This document shows, in pieces, positions 1 to 7,589 of a stretch of DNA of 64,000 bases (positions are counted from its first letter, which is position 1; every line of letters begins with the position of its first letter). The notes under the pieces are model-generated. The model did no database searches, was not told the origin of the DNA, and saw nothing but the letters and a program-made list of their open reading frames with translations. The DNA comes from Lujinxingia vulgaris. GTDB lineage: Bacteria > Myxococcota_A > Bradymonadia > Bradymonadales > Bradymonadaceae. A program made the translations under genes and the position numbers. The DNA lies in NCBI RefSeq assembly GCF_007997015.1, contig NZ_VOSM01000001.1, positions 496,001 through 560,000 on the forward strand, in the 5' to 3' direction.

Positions 1-1297
1 CACCGGAGGCGGAAGCGCCGCCCATATCACTCCAGTCGCCGGGGGAATCGTCATCGTCGGGCATGGCCTTGCCCTGCAAAAAGGCGCTCATCACGTTGAG
101 GTAGTGGGCCAGGCTGGCCGCATCATCGTGGTAGCCTTCGTTGGGGAACTGATAGTCGCGGTTGCCGGAGATGACCTCCTGGACGCCCTGCTCGATTTGA
201 GCGAAGCGACGGGTGTAGAGGTGCAGGCTGAGAAGCAGGAAGATCACACCGACGGCCAGCACACCGAAGCCCACACGAAGCGTCAGCGCCTTGGCGTGCT
301 TCACCGGCGCCAGGGTGGTCTCCATATTGGCCAGGAGCACCATTCCGGAGCGCTCGTTCTGGTCCCTCGCCCGGTTGAAGTGGCGCACCAGGGCGCGGTA
401 GGGCGTCTGGTTGATGGTGACATCGACAAAGCGTTCGAGATCATCGGTGGGCAGGTCATCGTCGGTGAAGAGCTGGTCGGCCAAAGCGCGCTGGTTGTTG
501 GTGCTCAGCGTCGAGCCGTAGATGCGGCCATTGCGGAAGAAGGCCACCTCGGGCACCAGGGCGGCCTCGCGGGTGTCGGAGTCCGGGGTGTACTCGCCAC
601 TGGAGGCGCCGGCGAAGAGGCCCTGGCTGCGGCGGGCCACCCCGTCATTGACGAGGTTGCCCAGGATCACCGCGCCGACGGTCGCATCGCTACCCGGCTC
701 GCGAAGCGGCGCGATGGCCACCCGGTAAAGCTGGCGGTCTTCGGTCGCGCTCCAGGACCAGTTCCAGGAGGCCAGGCGCGGCTCACCGCTCTCCATCACC
801 TCAAGCACCAGGGGGAAGTCCCTGGCGACGTTCTCGCCCATCCAGTGAGCGAGGTTATCGCCCAGGGTCGCCACGCCACGGCCGGAGCGGTCGATGGCCA
901 TAAAGATCTCGTGGTCGGCCGGGCGGCGTTCGGCCAGCGGAAGGTCGAGGTTACGGATCCCCTCATTTTTGGGAGCGATAAACTCGGTGAAGCGGATCTG
1001 GTCGCGCTCCAGAAGTTTATGAACCTCAACGTGGCGCTCGTACTCCGCGTCGCCGGGATACTCGTTGATCATCGCCTGCTGCAGGTCGTCACGGGAGGCT
1101 ACAAAACGCGCCTTCTCCAGCAGGGAGTATTCATCGAGCCTGCGCGACTTCTCGGCGATAAGGGCGGTGCGCTGCAAGGCGACGTCGCCGTCTTGCTGCA
1201 GCGCCGGTCCCAGGGTGTTTTCGATCACCAGGTAGGTCGAGGCCAAAAACAGCGCGACTAAGACCACGTAACCGAGGACGATTTTGAGTCGAAACAT
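1..1297 (-). CDS. Membrane sensor-type protein, C-terminus cut off by the window edge
   Basis: Reading the minus strand from an ATG at 1297 gives an open frame that runs off the left edge (432 codons visible). AGGAG sits 6 nt before the ATG. The protein starts with a hydrophobic segment (about residues 3-25), then about 330 residues of predicted extracytoplasmic domain, a second membrane segment (about residues 350-370, GVLAVGVIFLLLSL) and the start of a cytoplasmic, HAMP-like linker (FAQIEQGVQEVISGN). This is the layout of a Cache-type sensor feeding a cytoplasmic output module, but the output module lies outside the window. Myxococcal MXAN_5187-type proteins have a comparable layout; this is a guess. 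It lies 214 nt downstream of the ParA-like gene on the same strand, so co-transcription is possible. Coding status is well supported, function is not. Confidence 0.75.
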   Translation of the reverse strand, partial: MFRLKIVLGYVVLVALFLASTYLVIENTLGPALQQDGDVALQRTALIAEKSRRLDEYSLLEKARFVASRDDLQQAMINEYPGDAEYERHVEVHKLLERDQIRFTEFIAPKNEGIRNLDLPLAERRPADHEIFMAIDRSGRGVATLGDNLAHWMGENVARDFPLVLEVMESGEPRLASWNWSWSATEDRQLYRVAIAPLREPGSDATVGAVILGNLVNDGVARRSQGLFAGASSGEYTPDSDTREAALVPEVAFFRNGRIYGSTLSTNNQRALADQLFTDDDLPTDDLERFVDVTINQTPYRALVRHFNRARDQNERSGMVLLANMETTLAPVKHAKALTLRVGFGVLAVGVIFLLLSLHLYTRRFAQIEQGVQEVISGNRDYQFPNEGYHDDAASLAHYLNVMSAFLQGKAMPDDDDSPGDWSDMGGASASG

Positions 1298-1511
1298 AGC
1301 GCGCTCCTGTAAGAAAAATGCTCCCAAAGCGGGGGGGCGAGTTCACAGGTTCTGTCGCCGGGGCCGGATGTCCGGGGTATGGCGAGCGTCGACGTGCGTA
1401 TGAAAGGCCGTGCAGCACCGGGGGGGACGCGTCTGGCCCGATGTCTATCGGGGTGTTGATCTCCTCAAGTGTACTGGTGGCGCGCTCCCCCCGCAAGGTG
1501 GCATAAGGTGC

Positions 1512-2576
1512 TCAGGCGGTGGCCTGAGCGCGACGTTGATGCTCGCGGACCACCCAGTCGACGACCTTCTGGTAGTCGGAGGCGCCACGGCTGTCGGGCG
1601 CGTACTCAAAGATGGACTGGCGGTGCTGCGGGGCTTCTTTGAGACGGGTGTTCACGCGGATGGGCGGGAGCACCTTGTCGTGGAAGTAGCCTTTAAGGGT
1701 CTTGATGGACTCGTCGCTGATGTTGTTACGCATGTCGTAGAAGGTGGGCAAGATGCCCATGATGCTGATGGGGTGCAGCAGGACCTGGTTGACGTTTTTG
1801 AGCGTCTTCATGACCTGTTTGACACCGACGAGGCTCAAGAAGTCGCAGGAGACCGGCACGATGAGGTGGTCGGCAAAGGTCAGCGCGTTCATGTTGAGCA
1901 GCGAGAGGCTCGGGCCGCAGTCGAGCAGGATGAAGTCGTAGTCGTGATTCTCGTGCAGGACCTTGCGCAGAAGTTTATCACGACCCTCGTTTTTGCGAGC
2001 CAGGAAGATCTCGGCGCTGGCCAGGGTGTCGTCGCCCACGAGCACGTCGAGGTTGGGGCGGGCGTTGATGACGCACTGGTTGAGGGGACGCTCCTCGACC
2101 ATCAGGTGGTAGAGGGTGTGTTTGCCTTCGATGCCCAGACTGATGGCCACGTGGCCCTGGCTGTCGACGTCGATGATGAGCACGCGGTGGCCGGCCAGGG
2201 CCAGGCCGCTCCCCAGGGCGACGGTCGTGGTGGTCTTGCCGGTGCCGCCTTTCTGGTTGAGCACGGCGATGCGCATCGGCCCGCGCTCGGTGTGGGTGCG
2301 GCGCTGGCGGTAGTCCTGGACGGCCGGGGTGCGGCAGGCCATCGAGCAGTAGTGGACCTGGCGTCCGTCGACGGTGGCCTGCTGAAACGCATAGGTCGGC
2401 ACGAAGGCCTTATCGCAGCTGGAGCAGTGCACCTGGCCCTGCTGTTCGGTCTGCTCCTGACGGCAGGCCTGGCTGCAGTAATAGACCATCTCGGAGCCGC
2501 GACGCTCGATCTGGAAGCGAAATTTGACCAGAAACTGCTTCTCGCAGCTGATACAGGTTTTGAGTGCGGGAGCCAT
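1512..2576 (-). CDS. ParA/MinD-family ATPase with two N-terminal zinc-finger-like motifs
   Basis: 354 aa. Residues 101-350 are a ParA-type deviant Walker ATPase: KGGTGKTT at 109-116, the IIDVDSQG switch, and FILLDCGPSLSLLN. Such ATPases position DNA, chemoreceptors or motility complexes. Unusually, about 100 residues precede the ATPase and hold two copies of a C-x2-C-x22-C-x3-C pattern (C8, C11, C34, C38 and C51, C54, C77, C81), with identical spacing in both, typical of small zinc ribbons. An internal Met101 looks like a normal ParA start, but AAGGA 6 nt before the upstream ATG and the conserved cysteines favour the long form. No ParB gene is visible nearby, so the partner is unknown; cargo positioning rather than plasmid partition is inferred. 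Confidence 0.88.
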   Translation of the reverse strand: MAPALKTCISCEKQFLVKFRFQIERRGSEMVYYCSQACRQEQTEQQGQVHCSSCDKAFVPTYAFQQATVDGRQVHYCSMACRTPAVQDYRQRRTHTERGPMRIAVLNQKGGTGKTTTTVALGSGLALAGHRVLIIDVDSQGHVAISLGIEGKHTLYHLMVEERPLNQCVINARPNLDVLVGDDTLASAEIFLARKNEGRDKLLRKVLHENHDYDFILLDCGPSLSLLNMNALTFADHLIVPVSCDFLSLVGVKQVMKTLKNVNQVLLHPISIMGILPTFYDMRNNISDESIKTLKGYFHDKVLPPIRVNTRLKEAPQHRQSIFEYAPDSRGASDYQKVVDWVVREHQRRAQATA

Positions 2577-2838
2577 CAGACATCCTTGTCAGGTCCGTGT
2601 TGCGCCGGGGCGCGGAGTGGGGCGCCGCTAAAAAGTTTACAACGCAAGGGCGGGGACAATAACGCTAAACGATCGCAGGGTAAAGCGCGTCGCAGGGGGC
2701 AACTCCGCGGTGCGCAGGGGCAACGCAACATTCGGAATCAAGTACGTTAGTATCGTGTCTCCCAGAGTACCGGGAGGGCAGTGGTGTGAGACGTGCCGCC
2801 CCTCACACACTCAGACTTCAATCGCGCAGAGGCCGCCC

Positions 2839-3792
2839 ATGGGACACCATCACGATCATAATAACGCGCTGAGTCGACGAGCATTTATGAACGCGTTGTT
2901 CGCCGCCGGAGCCGGTGTGGCGGCGGGGTGGGGAGCAGCCTGTTCGCCGCAGTCCCGCGGAGGAGCGACGACGTCGGAGCGTGACGAAGGGGCATCATCG
3001 CCGCTTAAGGCGGGAGGTGGAGAGCGTATGCCGGTGGGCTTTGTGGGGCATGGCGCACCGACCCTGGCCATCGACCCGGGCAAGGGTGGCGATCTTGCGC
3101 GCTGGTCGAAGAACCTGGCGCAACCACGCGCCATCCTGGCCATCAGCGCCCACTGGGAAGATGCGCCGGCGAGCGCCGGAACTACGCGGGTGCAGGATCT
3201 GATGTACGATTTTTACGGGTTTCCCGACGAGCTCTACCAGATCGCGTATCCTTCCCCCGGGGCGCCGGAGCTGGTGCGACGCATCGGGGCGCTGATGGGC
3301 GAGGAGATTCGGCAGGAGGATCGGGCGCTCGACCACGGGGTGTGGGTGCCGCTGTTGCATATGGCGCCCCGGGCCGATGTGCCCGTGCTGCAACTTTCTC
3401 TGCCCTCGCGCGAAGGACCGGAGGCGCTCTTTGAGCTCGGACGAAAGCTCGCGCCCCTGCGCGATGAGGGCGTCTTTATTCTGGGGAGCGGCAACGTCGT
3501 TCATAACCTGCGCCGGCTCTCCTGGGATGATCCGCAAGGCGTCTCACCGCCGGCCTGGGCGGCGGAGTTCGACCAGTGGGTACAGGAGGTCATCGACCGT
3601 GGTGCGTACGATGCGCTGGTGGACTATCGGCATAAGAGCCCGGGGCTGCGCGTGGCGCACCCGACCGAGGAGCATTTTCAGCCGCTGCTGGTGGCGGCCG
3701 GTGCGGCCAGCGTCAAGCGTGACCCGGTGAGCTATCCGGTAGAAGGGTTTGAGTACGGGAGTATCAGCCGGCGTTGCGTGCAGTTCGGCTGA
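2839..3792 (+). CDS. DODA-type (LigB-like) extradiol dioxygenase with a Tat signal
   Basis: 317 aa from the ATG at 2839. An open frame extends upstream to 2710 but has no protein-like character. Residues after about 60 match the class III extradiol ring-cleavage dioxygenase family (4,5-DOPA dioxygenase, YgiD-like): GFVGHGAPTLAID, LAISAHWE, DHGVWVPLLHM, GSGNVVHNLR and HPTEEHFQPLL carry the His/Glu metal ligands expected for Fe(II) or Zn. The family opens catecholic rings with O2 and is usually cytoplasmic. Here the N-terminus contains a His-rich start, a twin-arginine motif (SRRAFM), a hydrophobic stretch and then GAAC, which looks like a Tat-exported lipoprotein signal. Substrate is unknown. 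It stands alone between a divergent parA-like gene and a secreted-protein gene. Confidence 0.85.
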   Translation: MGHHHDHNNALSRRAFMNALFAAGAGVAAGWGAACSPQSRGGATTSERDEGASSPLKAGGGERMPVGFVGHGAPTLAIDPGKGGDLARWSKNLAQPRAILAISAHWEDAPASAGTTRVQDLMYDFYGFPDELYQIAYPSPGAPELVRRIGALMGEEIRQEDRALDHGVWVPLLHMAPRADVPVLQLSLPSREGPEALFELGRKLAPLRDEGVFILGSGNVVHNLRRLSWDDPQGVSPPAWAAEFDQWVQEVIDRGAYDALVDYRHKSPGLRVAHPTEEHFQPLLVAAGAASVKRDPVSYPVEGFEYGSISRRCVQFG

Positions 3793-3909
3793 GCTAAACA
3801 CGGTAGGCCGAAAGGCAACGAACTTTCGAAGATTCCTTCCCACGATCTGCCTTCATGGAGTACGCTGCTGCGCACCATCCACTGTGAAGACATTTCTGGG
3901 AGTTGTACC

Positions 3910-4842
3910 GTGAAGTTTACGCGAAGCTGGATTTATGTGTGCGCCGCCCTGTGCGCGGGTTTGGTAACGTCGTCGGTGAGTGCCGAAGAGCTCGTCGAAG
4001 AGACGGTTGATGAGGAGCTGGTCGAGGAGCTGGTAGCGGAGGAGTCGAGCGCGCAGAAAGCTGACTTCGGCGGGTTTCACCTGAACTCTTCGCTGGCGAT
4101 TCGCCCCCTCCCGATCGGGCTGGCGCTGCGGACCCAGGGCGGCTTTAAGAAGGGGCTCTTTGAGAGCGGCTCGCCACTGCTCTCGGGCACTTATGTGGAT
4201 GGGGGAATCTCGACCTCGTTGAGTCCGGCGGCGTTCTGGGCGGGGCCCTATCTTGAGTTTTTGCCGGTGGCGGTGCTCAAGCTGAAGGTGAGCGCGAACT
4301 TCATGACTTATTTTGGCACCTGGGGATACCTCTACGTGCCGCAGGACGCCGCCCAGGACTGGAGCCTTGATGCCCTGAGCGCGTCGGCGGAGCAGGGGCT
4401 GGGGCAGTCCACCACCGGCATGATGGTGGAGGCCGAGGCCACCCCGCAGATGAAGGTGGGGCGGGTGGTCTTCCAGGCGCCGACGACCTTTGGCTGGATG
4501 AAGATGGACGTGGCTGACAACTTCTACGAGCCGATCTACGACCTCTTCTTTGCGCCGGAAGACACCTACTGGGTGACGCGTCCGACGCTGGGCTACATTC
4601 TGGGTGAGAACCCGGCGGAGAGTTTCCTGCTGCTGGGCGCGCGCTGGGAGCACACCTCGATCGCCAATTCCGGAGTGGTGCGCGACACGGTGGGCGTGCT
4701 CTTCAACTGGAAGATGCCCTCGCGTTATTTGAGCTGGGGTGATCCCTCGCTCTCGGGCTTCGGTGGTGTGCACGTCGACCATCCCAACCGCGGCGAGATC
4801 TCGCCATACCTGGGGATTCAGGTCGGGGTCACGATCAATTAA
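3910..4842 (+). CDS. Secreted outer-membrane beta-barrel-like protein of unknown function
   Basis: 310 aa. A classical signal peptide covers about residues 1-25 (KFTRSWIYVCAALCAGLVTS, cleavage near VSA). It is followed by a Glu/Val-rich acidic linker of about 20 residues (repeated EELVEE-type units). The remainder alternates short hydrophobic and polar runs and aromatic-rich strands (TYFGTWGYLYVP, YDLFFAPEDTYWVTRP, SFLLLGARWEHTS), as in outer-membrane barrels, and ends GIQVGVTIN. I recognise no specific family. It is transcribed in the same direction as the dioxygenase, 117 nt downstream. A long hairpin follows at 4906-4939. Confidence 0.7.
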   Translation: MKFTRSWIYVCAALCAGLVTSSVSAEELVEETVDEELVEELVAEESSAQKADFGGFHLNSSLAIRPLPIGLALRTQGGFKKGLFESGSPLLSGTYVDGGISTSLSPAAFWAGPYLEFLPVAVLKLKVSANFMTYFGTWGYLYVPQDAAQDWSLDALSASAEQGLGQSTTGMMVEAEATPQMKVGRVVFQAPTTFGWMKMDVADNFYEPIYDLFFAPEDTYWVTRPTLGYILGENPAESFLLLGARWEHTSIANSGVVRDTVGVLFNWKMPSRYLSWGDPSLSGFGGVHVDHPNRGEISPYLGIQVGVTIN

Positions 4843-5323
4843 CGCGTGCAAATCGTGGTTTGAAGCTCTGCGCTCCGCAGGTTTTCGGGGGTGCAGAGGG
4901 CTGCAAGCAGGCCGGGCACCGTGAGGTGCCCGGCCTGCTGTGCTCTGGGGAGCAGGGTAATGCCGGTCGGCCGTCGCTCTCCAGGCTGTTGCTGTTGCAG
5001 CATAACGTACGGGGCGGGCGGGCCGGTGGAGGTCGTAGAGCGATGCGCCCGGGCGTTGCTCGGAGGTCGAAGGGCCCTCAACGCGGCGTTAAATAAGGGG
5101 AAGGCGGACGTGCCCCGGGGGGCAGTGTGGCGCGCCGAGGCCTTTCAGGAAGCCGACGGTCGATACGCGGAAGGGGCGTGAGCGTGCGGGGGGCTGCGGG
5201 AGCAGCGACTGCGTGAAGGGGACATCCTGTGCTCCCGGGTGCGATGGGCGCGCTCAGGCAGGTGGCGTGGTGATGTGATGCGCGAAGCGTCCCCCCGGAA
5301 AACGAAACACCATGAACGAAAAA
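4843..5323. other. Gene-poor intergenic stretch
   Basis: About 480 nt between the barrel gene and the terminator of the propeller lipoprotein. Short open frames here (up to 96 codons) lack ribosome-binding sites and protein-like composition. Apart from the hairpin at 4906-4939 I see nothing recognisable. A small RNA cannot be excluded. Confidence 0.5.
4906..4939. terminator. Long perfect hairpin downstream of the beta-barrel gene
   Basis: A 15-bp perfect stem (AGCAGGCCGGGCACC paired with its complement) closes on a GTGA tetraloop, 64 nt after the stop codon at 4842. No T-run follows on either strand, so intrinsic termination is only possible, not clear. It could instead be an mRNA-stabilising 3' end or a protein-binding palindrome. 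Confidence 0.4.
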
Positions 5324-5351
5324 GCCCCGGGAGAGTGTGTGCTCCCGGGGC
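5321..5351 (-). terminator. Intrinsic terminator of the propeller lipoprotein gene
   Basis: A 10-bp stem, GCCCCGGGAG (5324-5333) with its complement (5342-5351), has an 8-nt loop. On the minus strand it is followed by TTTTTCG. It lies about 60 nt past the stop of the minus-strand gene ending at 5415. Confidence 0.85.
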
Positions 5352-5414
5352 CTTAAAATGTGCGATGTTCTGCCGGCGGTGCTGACGTCTTCGTCAACGC
5401 CGCCGGTGTGTCAC

Positions 5415-7226
5415 TCAGTGCCCGTGGCCGTGTCCGTGACCATGTCCGTGTCCATGGCCGTGTCCGTGACCATGACCCTTACCCCTTCCGGGGCCGCCGT
5501 CGGCGCAGCGCAGCGCGCCTCTGCCCCGCGGGGAGATCTTGACCACGGAGTTGTCGGTATCGACGCTCACGTAAATCACGCCGCAGTCATCCACAGCGAT
5601 GCCGTTGAAGATGTAGGTCGGCGGCATCCCGGGGGGGCCGGCCATGCCGATGTCGAGGCCGCTGGCCAGCACGGACTTCTGGCCGGTGGCGGGATCGATC
5701 TTGGTGACCTGGTCGATGCCGGTCTCCACGACCAGGAGGTTGCCGTCCTTATCGACGGCCATGCCTTCGGGGAAGGAGAGGCCCGAGGCGACGAGCTGCG
5801 GCGCGGCCAGTGCCTGGCCGTCGTCGGCGATCAGGTAGACCGAGCCGGTGACCCAGTCGGCCGCCCAGAGGTCGTCACCATCGGTGGCAAGACCGGTGGG
5901 CACGGGGATCGCCGCCAGCACTTCTTTGTCGGTGGTGCCGGCTTCGCGACGTACCACGCGGTTGGCGGAGAGCTCCGAGACGATCAGATCACCCTGGTAG
6001 CGCACGGCGTTGAGCGGGGTGGCGAAGTCGGAGTGGCTCTCCACGACGGCTTCCAGCGCGGGATCCCAGGTCTGAACGACGTTGGCAAACCAGGAGCTGG
6101 TGAGCACGCGGTCGCCGTCGGCGGTGGCCGTCAGCGGGGTGGCCAGCGCGGAGATGCCGATGACGGAGTGAATCGAGGCGGTCATGCGCCCGGTCAGGGT
6201 GGAGAAGCCCTTCATCGAGAGGGCGTCGGCCACGAAGACGGTCTGCTTGCCCTGGTAAGGCACCACCGCCACGCCGCCGGGAGCCACGAGGCCCTCGTCG
6301 GTCAGGCTGCGCGTGCGGCCGTTGGGGAGCACCTTGCGCACCCAGCCGTCGTGGGCGTTGGTGATGTAGATGGTGTCGTTGGCGTCAAAGGCCAGGTTGT
6401 CGGCGCCAACTTCATCGGCCACCGCGACCACCTCGGTCTCACCGGTGTCCAGGTCCAGCGCGATGATCTCACCGGTGTACTGGTCGACGACGTGCAGGAT
6501 GCCCTGGGAGTCGAACTTGACGGCGGCCGGCACAGAGAGCCCGTCGAGCACGGTGGTGAACGCGCCGGTCTCGATGTCGACACGCGCGACCTCGCCAGTG
6601 AACCAGAGCGGACCGTAGAGGTGACCGTCCGGGCCAAAGCGCATGCTGTTGAGCCCGCCGAAGCCCGTGCCCACCAGACGAGGGGCGTCGACGCCGTCGG
6701 GGTCGAGCTCGTAGAGGGCGTCGCCCAGGAAGATGACTGTGGCGAAGAGGCGTCCATCCGGAGACATGGCGATGGCGTTCACGCCGGGGGTGAGCTGGGC
6801 GACGGTGGTCTTCACGCCGTCGGGGCTCAAGCGACCCACTTCACCGGTGAGAAAGGAGGTCCAGTAGAGCGAGCCGTCCGGACCAAAGGTCAGGTCATCG
6901 GGGGAGTCCACGCCACGCTCGGGGCCGATCATGTCGATGATGCGGCCGGAGCGGGGATTGACCACCGCGATGGCGCGGGAGAGCACGCTGGCCACGTAGA
7001 GGTTGCCATCGGGGCCCACCACGACGCCGTTGGTGGCGTGTAGATCTGCGCCGGTGGTCAACGTGCGCATCCGGTAGTCGGAGTCCACAGACGCTGAGGA
7101 GTGCGACAGGGCCGCCTGCGACTCTCCGGTCGGGTCCTCGTCCACACCACCACACGCCGCAAGGAGCAAGGCTCCGGCGGCCAACTTCGACGTCCAACGA
7201 GCAGCGCGAATTGATACAGCTTTCAT
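5415..7226 (-). CDS. Beta-propeller (SMP-30/NHL-like) lipoprotein with a (Gly-His)10 tail
   Basis: 603 aa from the ATG at 7226, preceded by GGGAGAG; an in-frame ATG 24 nt upstream is less likely. The signal peptide ends in a lipobox (LLLAACGG), so the mature protein is probably membrane anchored. The body is made of repeated propeller blades with motifs such as GPDGNLYVAS, GPDGSLYWTS, SPDGRLFAT, GPDGHLYGP, DKDGNLLVVE and CGVIYVSVD, typical of SMP-30/gluconolactonase/NHL folds that bind sugars, lactones or proteins. The last 20 residues are ten Gly-His pairs (5418-5477), after a GRGK linker. Such a tail could bind Ni, Zn or Cu ions; that role is inferred. It is a single-gene unit with its own terminator. 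Confidence 0.87.
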   Translation of the reverse strand: MKAVSIRAARWTSKLAAGALLLAACGGVDEDPTGESQAALSHSSASVDSDYRMRTLTTGADLHATNGVVVGPDGNLYVASVLSRAIAVVNPRSGRIIDMIGPERGVDSPDDLTFGPDGSLYWTSFLTGEVGRLSPDGVKTTVAQLTPGVNAIAMSPDGRLFATVIFLGDALYELDPDGVDAPRLVGTGFGGLNSMRFGPDGHLYGPLWFTGEVARVDIETGAFTTVLDGLSVPAAVKFDSQGILHVVDQYTGEIIALDLDTGETEVVAVADEVGADNLAFDANDTIYITNAHDGWVRKVLPNGRTRSLTDEGLVAPGGVAVVPYQGKQTVFVADALSMKGFSTLTGRMTASIHSVIGISALATPLTATADGDRVLTSSWFANVVQTWDPALEAVVESHSDFATPLNAVRYQGDLIVSELSANRVVRREAGTTDKEVLAAIPVPTGLATDGDDLWAADWVTGSVYLIADDGQALAAPQLVASGLSFPEGMAVDKDGNLLVVETGIDQVTKIDPATGQKSVLASGLDIGMAGPPGMPPTYIFNGIAVDDCGVIYVSVDTDNSVVKISPRGRGALRCADGGPGRGKGHGHGHGHGHGHGHGHGHGH

Positions 7227-7512
7227 GATCCACTCTCCCGGTAAAGGCATGCTGCCCCGAAGTGGGGTCAGCGCTCAAACATGCCACGATGATAGGAGAG
7301 AGACGGATGCCCATCAATTGTTAAGTTATATGGAATTCGCTCTTGACAGATCATTTAATGCCACCCCTAAGCCCTTGCATTGATTGAACAAAACGCGTTT
7401 GGGGTGGTCGCGTGTCGGGGGCTGTGCGTGGGTGTGCGACAGGGTGGTTGGACGTAGGTGGATGTGTTTTTGCGTCAATGACGATCACCGTATTTCGGTA
7501 TGTCGATATGCG
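7227..7512. promoter_or_regulatory. Upstream region of the propeller lipoprotein gene
   Basis: The region contains an unusually AT-rich patch (about 7313-7365) in an otherwise GC-rich window, suitable for a promoter serving the minus-strand gene at 7226. TTGACA is visible on the plus strand at 7343-7348 without a convincing -10. I see no gene; short open frames on the plus strand overlap the terminator and the antisense of the kinase gene. Confidence 0.35.
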
Positions 7513-7554
7513 AAAAAAAACGACCACCGGGGCCTTCCGGGCCGCGGTGGTCGT
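7513..7554 (-). terminator. Intrinsic terminator of the hybrid histidine kinase gene
   Basis: Arms ACGACCACCG (7520-7529) and CGGTGGTCGT (7545-7554) form the outer stem, with further GGCC/GGCC pairing inside. On the minus strand it is followed by a run of eight T residues. It lies about 35 nt beyond the stop at 7590. Confidence 0.9.
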
Positions 7555-7589
7555 CGGTGCTTCGAGTTTAGCAGTGGGCGAGGCTTCGC

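Noticed and set aside
104-1261. Long plus-strand open frame over the truncated sensor gene
   Set aside because: Antisense shadow: the minus-strand frame has a ribosome-binding site, membrane segments and coherent domain composition.
5418-5477. Short tandem repeat as a possible CRISPR array
   Set aside because: It is a coding Gly-His hexamer repeat without spacers or a leader.
5337-7043. 568-codon plus-strand frame opposite the propeller lipoprotein
   Set aside because: Valine/glycine-rich antisense artefact in GC-rich DNA; the minus strand has a lipobox, propeller blades and a terminator.
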